DNA of 64,000 nucleotides from Candidatus Zixiibacteriota bacterium (GTDB lineage: Bacteria > Zixibacteria > MSB-5A5 > JAABVY01): positions 1-64,000 of the forward strand of contig DSEQ01000007.1 in assembly GCA_011056555.1 (NCBI GenBank), in the 5' to 3' direction. The first letter of the stretch is position 1, and every line of letters starts with the position of its first letter. Of the stretch, positions 7,573 through 16,779 are shown piece after piece. The position numbers were made by a program, and so were the translations under genes. The notes beneath the pieces are model-generated. The model searched no databases and was not told the DNA's origin. It was given only the letters and a program-made list of their open reading frames with translations.

Positions 7573-9291
7573 ATGCTAAAATCTGACAGGACCCGAGCTG
7601 CCATGAAGTTCGATTACAGGTTTCAAAGAAAAATCAAGGTTTTCAAGCGATACCGCCGCATTATTGAAGTTCTCGTAAAATATGGATTCGGGGAAATCCT
7701 GGGCCGCATGAACGTAGCCGCCCGCCTGAAGATCGGCAAGCGCAAGCTTCTGCAGGGGACGGCGGACCTGGCGTCCAAAAGCTACGCCGAAAGAATCCGT
7801 CTGGCAATGGAGGAACTCGGCCCTACCTTTATAAAGCTGGGACAGGTTCTGTCGACCCGTCCATTTCTGATTCCGGTTGAGCTGGTGGTTGAACTTTCCA
7901 AGCTTCAAGATGAGGTGGCTCCCTTCGAATTCGAGATAGTTCGCGAGATTGTCGAGAAGGAGCTGGAAGCGCCGATTTCGGAGATATTCGATTCGCTCGA
8001 GGAAAAGCCGGTTGCCTCGGCTTCGCTTTCCCAGGTTCATGTCGGGATTCTCAAGGACGGGCGTAAGGTTGCGGTCAAGGTACAGCGTGCCAATGTCAAG
8101 GAGCTGATTGATGTCGATATGGTAATCCTCCGCGACCTGGCGGAACTGCTGGAGCGTTTTGTGCCGGAATCCAGGCGCTTTGATCCCACCGGGCAGATCG
8201 ATGAGCTGGCCAAGGTCTCCCGGCGGGAATGTGATTTCCTGTATGAAGCGCGGAATATGGATATTTTCACGCTGAACTACGCCGATGACCCGATGGTCAA
8301 AATTCCCGAAGTTTACTGGGATTATACGACCAAAAAGGTCCTGGTGGCCGAGTACGTTGAGGGTATAAAGATATCGGCGATTGAGAAGCTGAAAGAGGCC
8401 GGTCTCGACCTGAAGGTGATTTCGAGGCGCGGGCTGAGGATAATAATGAAGATGATTTTCGAGGACCGCTTCTTCCATGGCGACCCTCATCCCGGGAATG
8501 TCTTCGTCATGAAGAATGGCCGCATTATTCTTCTTGATTTCGGTATGGTGGGACATCTGTCGCAATCGGTCGTCGATTTTCTCACCGATCTGCTGTTCTC
8601 AGCTTCGACCTGGGATGCGCGCAAGATATTGAAGACCGTGCTCGAATTTGACCTCGTGCCGGAAGATTACGATCAGCTCGGACTCGAATCTGAACTAACC
8701 GAACTTCTGTACCGTTATCACAAGATTCCGCTGGGACAGATTGATATGAAATCTCTGCTGATAGATGCGATGGACATATTTTACCGTTACCAGATACGCC
8801 TGCCGGGCGCATTTATGCTCCTGACCAAGGCCATGATCACGGCCGAGGAGGTGGCGCGTGAACTCGATCCTGAAATCAACCTGATCGAGGAGGTGGAGCC
8901 GTACGTAAAGGGGCTGGCCTCCAAGCGCTTCCAGTTCTCGGTATTCAAGAAGGATTTCATGGGGGTGCTGAGTGATCTGCGTGATTTGATAACCAGTCTG
9001 CCTTTTGATTTGAAGCGCATCACTCAGAAGATAAGAAAAGGGGATATGGAGGTGCAGTTCAGGCACCGGGGATTGGATGACCTGACCAATGAGATGTTCG
9101 AGTCCTCGAAACGAATTTCGCTGGCACTCATAATCGCAGCCATCCTGGTCAGCGCCTCGCTCCTTCGTCATGCACAACTGGGGCTGAAGATATTCGGATT
9201 CCCGGTATTATCGCTGCTGGGATATCTTTTGGGGGGCGCTCTGACAATCTGGTTGGTTATTAATATTTTAAGATCGCCGAGGAATCGATGA
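7573..9291 (+). CDS. UbiB/ABC1/AarF-family atypical kinase
   Basis: A 572-residue protein of the UbiB family. It shows the signature block 'ELGPTFIKLGQVLSTRP' near residue 85 (the KxGQ motif), the Ala-rich loop 'VASASLSQVHVGIL', the invariant Lys in 'KVAVKVQRANV', the catalytic loop 'FFHGDPHPGNVFVM' near residue 303, and 'ILLDFGMVG' near residue 322. Two hydrophobic segments at about 515-570 anchor the C-terminus, as in the family. UbiB proteins are atypical ATPases/kinases needed for quinone biosynthesis; no quinone gene is nearby, so the lipid partner is unknown. The start may be at 7603 (MKFDYRF), since neither start has a strong ribosome binding site. The stop overlaps the next start by four bases (ATGA). 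Confidence 0.9.
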   Translation: MLKSDRTRAAMKFDYRFQRKIKVFKRYRRIIEVLVKYGFGEILGRMNVAARLKIGKRKLLQGTADLASKSYAERIRLAMEELGPTFIKLGQVLSTRPFLIPVELVVELSKLQDEVAPFEFEIVREIVEKELEAPISEIFDSLEEKPVASASLSQVHVGILKDGRKVAVKVQRANVKELIDVDMVILRDLAELLERFVPESRRFDPTGQIDELAKVSRRECDFLYEARNMDIFTLNYADDPMVKIPEVYWDYTTKKVLVAEYVEGIKISAIEKLKEAGLDLKVISRRGLRIIMKMIFEDRFFHGDPHPGNVFVMKNGRIILLDFGMVGHLSQSVVDFLTDLLFSASTWDARKILKTVLEFDLVPEDYDQLGLESELTELLYRYHKIPLGQIDMKSLLIDAMDIFYRYQIRLPGAFMLLTKAMITAEEVARELDPEINLIEEVEPYVKGLASKRFQFSVFKKDFMGVLSDLRDLITSLPFDLKRITQKIRKGDMEVQFRHRGLDDLTNEMFESSKRISLALIIAAILVSASLLRHAQLGLKIFGFPVLSLLGYLLGGALTIWLVINILRSPRNR

Positions 9292-10508
9292 CTACTTATT
9301 CACACTCGAGGCTGGGTACATATGAAAACTGCCCGCTGCAATATAAATATCGTTATGTGAAAAGAATCGATATTGACAGGAGAGATTCGGTCGAGGCCTT
9401 TCTGGGCTCCCGTTGCCATGAGTCACTGGAGAAAATGTACAAGCTTCTGTTGAATGCCAGGATGTGGTCAAAGGACGAGCTCCTGGACGATTACAAGCTG
9501 CGCTGGGAGCGGGAATGGCATGACAATATCTTCATAGTCAGAACCGACCTGCGGCCCGGAGATTATTACAATCAAGGGCTCAAGGCGCTTTCGGATTATT
9601 ATGACCGTTACCGCCCCTTCGACCGGGACAAGACCCTGGCGCTGGAACAGAGGGTGGAGGTGGCCCTGGACGATTCCGGCAAATACAGGCTGCAGGGATT
9701 CATCGATCGTTTGTCGGAAACCGACGAGGGGCATTACCAGATTCATGATTACAAGACCGAACGCACTTGGAAGACGCAGGAGTATTTCGATGCTGAGCGG
9801 CAGCTGGCGCTGTATCAAATCGGTATTTCCAATATGTTTTCCGATATCAGATCGGTTGAACTGATCTGGCATTATCTTATTTTCGACAAGGAAGCTCGCT
9901 CCTCCAGGACCGGTCGGCAGCTGGAGGAACTGAAGCTGAAGACCATCCATCTCATACAGGAGATAGAGGATGCCACAGAGAAGGATGATTTTACATACAT
10001 TGAATCGGCGCTCTGCGACTGGTGTGATTACTATCACATCTGCCCGGCCAAAAAGCATGTGCATCTGACGGAGATGATGTCGCCCCGGGAATTCGCCGAA
10101 GATGAGGGTGTTCAGATGGTCAATCGCTATATAGAAGTCAAGGACGCCCTGGCGGAATTGAAGGCGGAAAAAGAGCAGATTGAGAGAAATCTTTTCGAAT
10201 TTTGCAAACAGCTAAGTGTTGAGGTTGTAAGGGGTTCAACTCATAAAGTTAAAGTCAAATCTGAACCGTCCTACAAGGCCAAATTCACAGCCAGCGATGA
10301 TCCTGCGGAGAAGGAACGGTTCCTTCAATTCATAAAAGAGCGGGGCCTCTATGACGAGTTGATGATCATCCATTACCAGAAGCTGAACAGCGCCATAAAA
10401 GGAACCCAATTAAGTCCGGATATAAGGCAAGCGCTTCTGGACTTCGTCTACCTGGAAGAGGGCAAACCTCGTTTCAGCGCATCAAAATTAAGGAAGTCCG
10501 ACTATTGA
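9288..10508 (+). CDS. RecB-type PD-(D/E)XK nuclease with a likely iron-sulfur cluster
   Basis: A 406-residue protein of the PD-(D/E)XK superfamily (Cas4/RecB C-terminal type). The N-terminus 'SHSRLGTYENCPLQYKYRYV' carries the first Cys of a Cys-4 cluster. 'GFIDRL' near residue 137 and 'IHDYKTERT' near residue 154 supply the catalytic Asp and the DxK pair, and 'RQLALYQIG' is the QhxxY motif. 'CDWCDYYHICPAK' near residue 245 supplies the other three Cys. Together these predict a 4Fe-4S-stabilised exonuclease fold as in AddB/Cas4. A C-terminal part of about 120 residues with a predicted coiled coil (265-305) is extra. It overlaps the UbiB gene by four bases, so the two are translationally coupled. 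No cas or helicase genes are near; a role in DNA repair is inferred. Confidence 0.85.
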   Translation: MTTYSHSRLGTYENCPLQYKYRYVKRIDIDRRDSVEAFLGSRCHESLEKMYKLLLNARMWSKDELLDDYKLRWEREWHDNIFIVRTDLRPGDYYNQGLKALSDYYDRYRPFDRDKTLALEQRVEVALDDSGKYRLQGFIDRLSETDEGHYQIHDYKTERTWKTQEYFDAERQLALYQIGISNMFSDIRSVELIWHYLIFDKEARSSRTGRQLEELKLKTIHLIQEIEDATEKDDFTYIESALCDWCDYYHICPAKKHVHLTEMMSPREFAEDEGVQMVNRYIEVKDALAELKAEKEQIERNLFEFCKQLSVEVVRGSTHKVKVKSEPSYKAKFTASDDPAEKERFLQFIKERGLYDELMIIHYQKLNSAIKGTQLSPDIRQALLDFVYLEEGKPRFSASKLRKSDY

Positions 10509-10668
10509 GGGCATTCTAAGAACTATGCATCGGATTGCAATTTATATCAAAATATATTCATATCAGTCCAAAAAACAGATTCTGCGCCGAAAAAAAGCAT
10601 TGCCAAAATATTGAACATTTTTTAATATTATAATTTATGTCAAGAGCGCAGATATTGCCATATTTTGC

Positions 10669-10696
10669 TTGACAATATAGGCATCCAAATTATATT
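10669..10696 (+). promoter_or_regulatory. Near-consensus sigma-70 promoter with a 220-base leader
   Basis: TTGACA at 10669-10674 and TATATT at 10691-10696 are separated by 16 bases. Transcription should begin near 10703, about 220 bases before the ATG at 10924. The leader contains two adjacent small hairpins (CAATCCC-TTT-GGGGATTG at about 10768-10785 and CTCC-GAG-GGGGAG just after). The rest of 10509-10923 is AT-rich with no gene visible. The layout matches the promoter and leader at 4489-4785. Confidence 0.7.
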
Positions 10697-10923
10697 GAAT
10701 TGGTGTAATTTATTAAGATATTTTCTGTTACCTGAAAGATTTGAAGAAAATTCTTATTGATATACCAATCCCTTTGGGGATTGCTCCGAGGGGGAGCAGA
10801 TACATTTGCACCTAACTTAATTCTTGCCCGAGCTGTTACTGTTTAAGGGTATTGAGTATGTTATTTATGGTATAAAGATTGCTGTTATCTTGCTATAATA
10901 GTAAGCTTTAAGGAGGCTAATAT

Positions 10924-13900
10924 ATGCACCCGAGAAACGCCCGCTACGCAATTTCCTGCCTTGCGTTGGCGCTGTTATTTTTCCTACCCCCGCCCCTTAC
11001 CGCTGATCCCGTAAATAAGTATGTACAGGATTCTTTGATATCAATGGCTCCAGGCGAACCATCTCTTCAGGAGTTGCTGGACAGTCTTGGATATACTATA
11101 GACGTGGTTAATGATGAGCTTGGCTGGGAAGTTTTTTACACCGCGCCCGGCTCACAGGCGGCAATGATCCTGGAGCAGGTGGCAGCGTCGGCCACCAGCG
11201 CCTCAAGCGGATGGTATGACGCAGCCGACAGCTCGGATAAACATGAGCTCTTCGTTGCCGGCGATGAGGCCGGAGATTCAACGATTTTTATTATCGAGAA
11301 TGCCGATTCTATCGGATTCTATATGACTCCAAACCTGGTCGATTACGAATCGTGGTATACACAGAATATTTACAACAACGATGGCTTCGACCATGCACTT
11401 TTGTTTCCGACCGGCAATCCCCATGAATATATCGTTGCCTTTGAGGATTTGCAGGACGGGGGTGACGCAGATTATAATGATCTGGTGATCAGGGTCAGGT
11501 TCGAGAACGCCGCTCCTTTGCTCTCCCTCCCCGATGATATGTATTTAAATATGTGCGGTCAGAACTGGGTTTGTTTCGATGTGGCCGCGTATGATCAGAC
11601 CGATTCGATAACACTGGAGATGCTGGAAGGCTATGGCAGTTTCACAACCATGGTAGGCGCAGGAGAAGTTTCGGACCAGCATTGTTTCTTTCCCTCAGGC
11701 AGTGATGCCACATATCTCTTTGTTTTTAAGGCTACTGATAATTTGGGTGCATTTGTTATAGATTCTTTTGAAGTGGTGTATGAGATAAACGATCGCCCGA
11801 TATTCTCGCTCCCGGATGATTTCGATACAGTGTTGTGTGAATATGATTCAATCTGCGTGCCCTTCGAAGCATTTGATGCCGACGGCGATGAACTGGAAAT
11901 TGAATTCCTGCAGGGCGAAGGGACGATAGACTATGTCAACAGCACCTTCTGCTTCCTGCCGGCTGAGGTTGATTTTTCATCTTATACATTTATACTGAAA
12001 GCTTCCGATTCATGCTGTTCTGAGATAGAGACGATTGATCCGGATTATTGCTGCCCCGTGCCGTGCCCGGAAGATACTATTACGATAGACGTGAGGGTGA
12101 ACATGGTGCCTGATCTGGTAACTGTGCCCGATTTCGATACGCTTCTCTGTGAACCGCAGGAAATATGCTTCCCGGTTTCGGCCACGGACGGCAATGAAGG
12201 CGATCTTGTCACAATCTCTGTATCCTCCCCGGCAACATATAATGAGCAGACTGGAGAAGTCTGCTTTATGGCGGATGCCGATGGTGTTTACGATATAGTT
12301 GTGACCGCCACCGACCAGCTGTGCGGCGCTGCGGCCGAGGATACGGTGACCGTGACTGTAGAGCTGAATGAAGCTCCTGACCTGGTTGCAGCCGACGATA
12401 CCAGCTATTATTTCTGCTCCGAGCCATATGAGATTTGTTTCGAGAACACCGTGATCGACCCCGATGGCCCGGACGGCAATACCTTCAGCCTGGTGTCAGG
12501 TCCGGGTGCGATCGATCCCCAGTCCGGCACTGTCTGCTTTACACCGCTGGAGCCGGGAGAGTATGAATTTGTAATTAGCGTAACTGATATATGCCAGAAT
12601 TCGGATATCGACACGGTCTATATCTCAATCGCCATGAACAGCCCTCCGGTGCTGATACTCCCTGATGACTTTTCTGTCGTTCAATGTGAGTATGAGCCGA
12701 TCTGTATCCAGGCGGTTGCCGATGACCCCGATCTTCCCAATGACGTATTGACATTTATAAAAGTCTCGGGCTTCGGCGGCATCGATCCGCAGACCGGGGA
12801 ACTCTGTTTCACGCCTGTGGTGGCGGGACAGTATGATTTTGTGATCCGGGTAAAAGATCTTTGCGGTGAAGTTGACCAGGATACAATATCCATAGATGTC
12901 AGTCTCAATTCACCTCCGCTTATGACGGTGTCGCCGTCAATGTCGGTTTTCTTCTGTGAACCGGGGGATTCGGCCTGTATTACCCTGAGCGCCTCCGATC
13001 CCGACCTGAACGAGACCCTGAGCTTTGAGCAGCTCGCGGGACCGGCCGGGGCTCTGGACGCTCTCAGCGGTGAGTTCTGCTTCGAGTTAACCGGCGCCGG
13101 CGACTACGGCTTCACATTCAGAGTTGTGGATCAGTGCGGCGCGGCCGACACGGCTGATGTGACCGTGACCGCGGAAATGAACACCCCGCCTGTGGTCACC
13201 CTCCCGGATGATTATTCGGAAATAGTCTGTGCCTCCGGTGATGAGATTTGCTTCAGCGCAAGTTTTGACGATCTGGAGGGTCAGGATCTGGAAATAGCCG
13301 TGCTGCCGTTCGGCAGCTATTCCGAGGGCACGGTCTGCTTCCCGGCGGCCGCCTCCCAGGATACAACATTCTGCATTATTGTTCAGGCGACCGATATATG
13401 CGGTGCGACCGGTGAAGATACAGTCTGTATTGACGTGCATTACAACCTTCCGCCTACTGTCAGTATTTCGCCTGATACCACTATCAAGGTCTGCCAGCCG
13501 CCGGATAATTTCTGTTTCTCGTACACATCCGGAGATCCTGACGGTACTGAGCCCGATATTACCATTGTGCAGGGCAGCGGCACTGTTCAGGGAGGCCAGG
13601 TCTGTATCAATATCGATACAGTAGGTGCTTACTGTGTGCGGATTCGCGCCACTGATGAGTGCGGCGAATTTGCTGAGGACGATGCCTGCGTAATATTTGT
13701 TGCCAACCAGCCGCCTGTCCTGACTGTGAGCGATGACATAACTCAGGCGCTCTGCGAGGCGGCTGAAATCTGCTTCGACAACTCTGCGACTGATCCCGAC
13801 CTGCCGGACGACACTCTGACATTCAGCCTGACCAGTGCTCCCCAGGGTGCTACGATTACGGCCACTGGAAGGGTATGCTTCACGCCAGCGCAGCCGGGCA

Positions 13901-15765
13901 CTTACGACTTTACTGTCAGGGTGACCGATCACTGCGGTGAGTTCGATGAGGGCGTTGTTTCCGTGACAGTGGAACTGAATCAGCCGCCCCAAATCGTGGC
14001 CGATCCCGACAGCCTCTATCACGAGTACTGCGGTCTGGGTGCGCCCGAGGTTGAGCTTTGTTTTGACGGACTGACGGTTTCCGATCCGGATGATGACATC
14101 GCTTTGCTGACGGTTGAAAAGACAGCCGGTCCAGGTACTTTTGATGCCGCGACCATGATGACCTGTTTTACCGCACCTGTGGCGGATACCGTTATTGAAT
14201 TTGTTTATAAGGTTTCGGACACATGCGAGGCATATGACCTCGATACGGTGCTCTATTATATATATGTAAATCCCGAATGCGATTCCTTCACCTGCCTCGA
14301 GGTCTGGATCGAGAACACGGAATGCGTGCTCACCAGCAGCTTTGTCGAGGTTTCCATCTCGGCCGATTTTAATATCGCTGTTGGCGGATTTGACCTGGTT
14401 GTCAAATACGATCCGACCGCGTTTACACTTACCGATGTATATCGCGGTGACGCGACTGCGGACTGGGAATATTTCACTTACAGGACGGGCGATATTGGCG
14501 GCTGCAGCCCGGTTTGTCCGGACGGCCTGATCCGTATGGTAGCGATTGCGGACCGCAATGATGGTACCCCGCATCCGCCCGAAGAAGCCTATATGCCCAA
14601 TGGTGAGATCGCAGCAATGAGATTCTATGTCACCAGCGATTTGAACTTCTCCGGCCTGACCTATGCGGTCGACTTCTACTGGTTCAAGTGTTCCGACAAT
14701 GCCTTCTCGTCCAGAACGGGCGACACACTGTTTGTCGAAAAACTTATAACCAATCAATACGGAGTCGTCTGGGATGAACTGGATGATGACAATTATCCCG
14801 AGGATTCCCGTTATGCCAATATCGGCGTTCCTGACAGCTGTCTTGTCGGTGATAAGGTTAAGCCGCAGAGATGTGTGATAATGCGTAACGGCTCGATCTG
14901 TATTATTGACCCGGAGGAAATCGACAAGCGTGGCGACATGAACCTGAATGAAATTGCCTATGAAATTGCGGATGCGGTACTCTACACCAACTACTTCATA
15001 TTCGGACCCGCGGTCTTCACGATCAATTACGGCGGCCAGGTGGCGGCTTCAGACGTCAACGCCGACGGCAGAACATTGACAGTTGGTGATCTGATTTACC
15101 TCATTCGTGTGCTGATCGGTGATGCTACGCCGATTAATAAGCTTAATGCTTTTGCTGAAAGTGTTGATCTTACACTGGAAAAGAACAGCGGCGAAGTTGC
15201 AATCAAGTCAGAATCCGTTTCTGAGATAGGAATAGCGCATTTTGTCTTCGATATCTCTGAAGCACAGTCGCTGCCCGAGATTACAGCCTCGAGCGATATT
15301 TCAGATATGAAGCTGGAGTATAATGCCGACGGCGATATTATGAGGGTCCTGATTTACAGCATGGATACTCATCGAATCCCGTCGGGAGAGAATGTTCTCG
15401 GGACTATCCATGTGGATGGTGATATCAGCCTCATTTCAACTGATATGGCCGATTACTACGGCAGCGACCTGGCGGTCAATCTGCGCGAAGTGTCGACCCT
15501 GCCGACTGAATTCATGCTGTCCCAGAACTTCCCCAATCCTTTCAATCCTGAGACCGAGATTCAGCTCTCGCTTCCGGAGGCGTCCGATTGGAGCATTGAG
15601 ATCTTCAATATCAGGGGACAGCGAATAGAGAGTTTCTCGGGTCACAGCGATGCCGGAGTGGTAAAAGTCCTGTTCCAGGCCGATAACCTGGCGACTGGAA
15701 TGTACTTCTATCGGGCAGTCGCAGGTGATTTCACTGATACAAAGAAAATGATTCTCCTGAAGTAA
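10924..15765 (+). CDS. Giant exported surface protein: DUF4114, ten Cys-rich beta repeats, cohesin-like, dockerin-like, type IX sorting domain
   Basis: A 1613-residue protein. The signal peptide ends PPPLTA-D (about residue 26). Residues 60-195 form a DUF4114 domain with 'EDLQDGGDADYNDLVI', a calcium-site signature. Ten tandem repeats of about 90 residues follow (196-1117). Most carry four Cys at fixed places (DDFSVVQC, PIC, GELCFTP, DLCG), so two disulfides per repeat are likely. A cohesin-like domain (about 1120-1260, 'GGFDLVVKYDPTAFTL'), a dockerin-like segment (about 1333-1405, 'RGDMNLNEIAYEIADAVLY', 'ASDVNADGRTLTVGDLIYL') and a sorting domain (1528-1613, 'LSQNFPNPFNPETEI', 'GMYFYRAV', ending MILLK) follow. 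The C-terminal 500 residues match the protein at 4786. TAAGGAGG lies before the ATG. It is most likely a long surface fibre or S-layer-like adhesin; no enzyme domain is visible. Confidence 0.88.
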   Translation: MHPRNARYAISCLALALLFFLPPPLTADPVNKYVQDSLISMAPGEPSLQELLDSLGYTIDVVNDELGWEVFYTAPGSQAAMILEQVAASATSASSGWYDAADSSDKHELFVAGDEAGDSTIFIIENADSIGFYMTPNLVDYESWYTQNIYNNDGFDHALLFPTGNPHEYIVAFEDLQDGGDADYNDLVIRVRFENAAPLLSLPDDMYLNMCGQNWVCFDVAAYDQTDSITLEMLEGYGSFTTMVGAGEVSDQHCFFPSGSDATYLFVFKATDNLGAFVIDSFEVVYEINDRPIFSLPDDFDTVLCEYDSICVPFEAFDADGDELEIEFLQGEGTIDYVNSTFCFLPAEVDFSSYTFILKASDSCCSEIETIDPDYCCPVPCPEDTITIDVRVNMVPDLVTVPDFDTLLCEPQEICFPVSATDGNEGDLVTISVSSPATYNEQTGEVCFMADADGVYDIVVTATDQLCGAAAEDTVTVTVELNEAPDLVAADDTSYYFCSEPYEICFENTVIDPDGPDGNTFSLVSGPGAIDPQSGTVCFTPLEPGEYEFVISVTDICQNSDIDTVYISIAMNSPPVLILPDDFSVVQCEYEPICIQAVADDPDLPNDVLTFIKVSGFGGIDPQTGELCFTPVVAGQYDFVIRVKDLCGEVDQDTISIDVSLNSPPLMTVSPSMSVFFCEPGDSACITLSASDPDLNETLSFEQLAGPAGALDALSGEFCFELTGAGDYGFTFRVVDQCGAADTADVTVTAEMNTPPVVTLPDDYSEIVCASGDEICFSASFDDLEGQDLEIAVLPFGSYSEGTVCFPAAASQDTTFCIIVQATDICGATGEDTVCIDVHYNLPPTVSISPDTTIKVCQPPDNFCFSYTSGDPDGTEPDITIVQGSGTVQGGQVCINIDTVGAYCVRIRATDECGEFAEDDACVIFVANQPPVLTVSDDITQALCEAAEICFDNSATDPDLPDDTLTFSLTSAPQGATITATGRVCFTPAQPGTYDFTVRVTDHCGEFDEGVVSVTVELNQPPQIVADPDSLYHEYCGLGAPEVELCFDGLTVSDPDDDIALLTVEKTAGPGTFDAATMMTCFTAPVADTVIEFVYKVSDTCEAYDLDTVLYYIYVNPECDSFTCLEVWIENTECVLTSSFVEVSISADFNIAVGGFDLVVKYDPTAFTLTDVYRGDATADWEYFTYRTGDIGGCSPVCPDGLIRMVAIADRNDGTPHPPEEAYMPNGEIAAMRFYVTSDLNFSGLTYAVDFYWFKCSDNAFSSRTGDTLFVEKLITNQYGVVWDELDDDNYPEDSRYANIGVPDSCLVGDKVKPQRCVIMRNGSICIIDPEEIDKRGDMNLNEIAYEIADAVLYTNYFIFGPAVFTINYGGQVAASDVNADGRTLTVGDLIYLIRVLIGDATPINKLNAFAESVDLTLEKNSGEVAIKSESVSEIGIAHFVFDISEAQSLPEITASSDISDMKLEYNADGDIMRVLIYSMDTHRIPSGENVLGTIHVDGDISLISTDMADYYGSDLAVNLREVSTLPTEFMLSQNFPNPFNPETEIQLSLPEASDWSIEIFNIRGQRIESFSGHSDAGVVKVLFQADNLATGMYFYRAVAGDFTDTKKMILLK

Positions 15766-15806
15766 ATCATCTCTATCTCTGCAGGAAGAGAAGAAGCACT
15801 GACGTG

Positions 15807-15835
15807 AGCGGGACTTAGAGGTCCCGCTTTTTTTT
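15807..15835 (+). terminator. Strong rho-independent terminator
   Basis: GCGGGAC (15808-15814) pairs with GTCCCGC (15821-15827) around TTAGAG and is followed by eight T residues. It lies 42 bases after the giant gene. Confidence 0.92.
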
Positions 15836-15913
15836 GGGCAGACATCGAATAAAAATGATTCTGGAGTGTAACCTGTCTAAAGATAGGCTGTCTGATATGG
15901 TAGGAGGTTCGGT

Positions 15914-15985
15914 ATGAGTTTAGACTGGATTTTGATTTTCTTCGCACTTATCGTGATGATAGCGGCAGGCGCTGTCTGGCTGTAG
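15914..15985 (+). CDS. Candidate 23-residue single-span membrane peptide
   Basis: ATG at 15914 opens a frame of 23 codons ending TAG at 15983-15985. The product, beginning MSLDWILIFFALIVMIAAGA and ending VWL, is almost entirely one hydrophobic helix with a single Asp near the start and Trp at both ends, typical of a small bitopic peptide. TAGGAGG (15901-15907) is a near-perfect ribosome binding site at the correct distance. Terminators on both sides (15807-15835 and 16141-16168) leave it as its own small transcription unit. The rest of 15836-16140 contains nothing else I recognise. No function can be assigned. Confidence 0.5.
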   Translation: MSLDWILIFFALIVMIAAGAVWL

Positions 15986-16140
15986 ATTTAGATAAGCTTT
16001 AAGCTATGATAGGATTTGATTCTCGTGGTTTCATATTCCTTATCCTTGATTGTGTGGAGGAGAAGCCCGTCCGGCGATATTCGGGCGGGTAATTTCTTTG
16101 CGCTTTGTTGGGCAATGAGATGGCTTGCGGACATGGCAAG

Positions 16141-16168
16141 AAAAAAGCCCCGCAAGCGGGGCTTTTTT
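16141..16168. terminator. Bidirectional rho-independent terminator
   Basis: AAAAAAGCCCCGC (16141-16153) is the exact inverse of GCGGGGCTTTTTT (16156-16168), so a hairpin with a T-run forms on either strand. It separates the small-peptide unit from the leftward operon that ends at 16183. Confidence 0.92.
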
Positions 16169-16182
16169 AGAGTTCCAAATTG

Positions 16183-16761
16183 TTATTCTTCTTCTTCTTT
16201 TTCTTCTTCCACAACTGTATATTTGAATTTGGGATATATCTGTGTCTTGCCATCCGGCAACACGCCCATCAAGTGATTCGAAGGCGGGAAGAAAGTGGTA
16301 TCGACCACGATATCATTGACGGTCACGCCGTTGTCGCCGGTGAAGTACAATTTTGCAATTCTTCCTTCCCCGGGGTCGATATATCTGATGGGCGGGGTCA
16401 TGGAAGTCAGTATGCCCAGATTAATCTTCTGGCTGGCGGTGTCCGGATTGGGAATCTTGACGGCACAGAACTCGGCGCGCGAGCCTTCAAATGAGACTGA
16501 GTCATAGTACATCTTCTTTTCGCCGGCCGAAATGTAAAACGGGAAAGACATAGCATTTATCGGCTCTTTATTGGTCAGAAGGATCTCAAACTCGTAATGG
16601 TTCTTGACCTCTGTGGGCCGAACTTTTACCTCACATACATCTTCCTTGCCCACTTCCTTTTCAACTTCCTTTTTGACCTCGGTTTCCTGGGCTATCAGTA
16701 TAGCGGATGAGACGATAAAAACTAATGCTGTCAGCAATAAGAGCGCCTGTTTGGGTTTCAC
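16183..16761 (-). CDS. Exported protein of unknown function, possible cohesin-like beta domain
   Basis: A 192-residue protein with a GTG start (ribosome binding site AAGGAGG six bases before). Residues 1-25 are a signal peptide ending ILIAQ. A charged linker (KKEVEKEVGKED) leads to one beta-rich domain with 'YEFEILLTNKEPINAMSFPF' and 'LTSMTPPIRYIDPGEGRIAK'. The pattern 'INAMSFPFYI ... SVSFEGSR ... IAKLYFT' resembles the cohesin-like modules of the surface proteins in this window, but the match is weak. The C-terminus is a run of Glu (VVEEEKEEEE). It is the second gene of a two-gene operon, 18 bases after the TPR lipoprotein. Confidence 0.7.
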   Translation of the reverse strand: MKPKQALLLLTALVFIVSSAILIAQETEVKKEVEKEVGKEDVCEVKVRPTEVKNHYEFEILLTNKEPINAMSFPFYISAGEKKMYYDSVSFEGSRAEFCAVKIPNPDTASQKINLGILTSMTPPIRYIDPGEGRIAKLYFTGDNGVTVNDIVVDTTFFPPSNHLMGVLPDGKTQIYPKFKYTVVEEEKEEEE

Positions 16762-16779
16762 CAGTTCCTCCTTAAGATA

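Noticed and set aside
9288..10508. Considered Cas4 and a CRISPR context for the PD-(D/E)XK nuclease
   Set aside because: No cas genes or repeat-spacer arrays occur in the window, the protein is twice the size of Cas4, and it is coupled to a UbiB gene.
13087..14757. A 556-codon open frame antisense to the giant surface gene
   Set aside because: It mirrors the codon pattern of the sense gene, has no ribosome binding site and its product has no signal or known motif. It is a shadow of the real gene.
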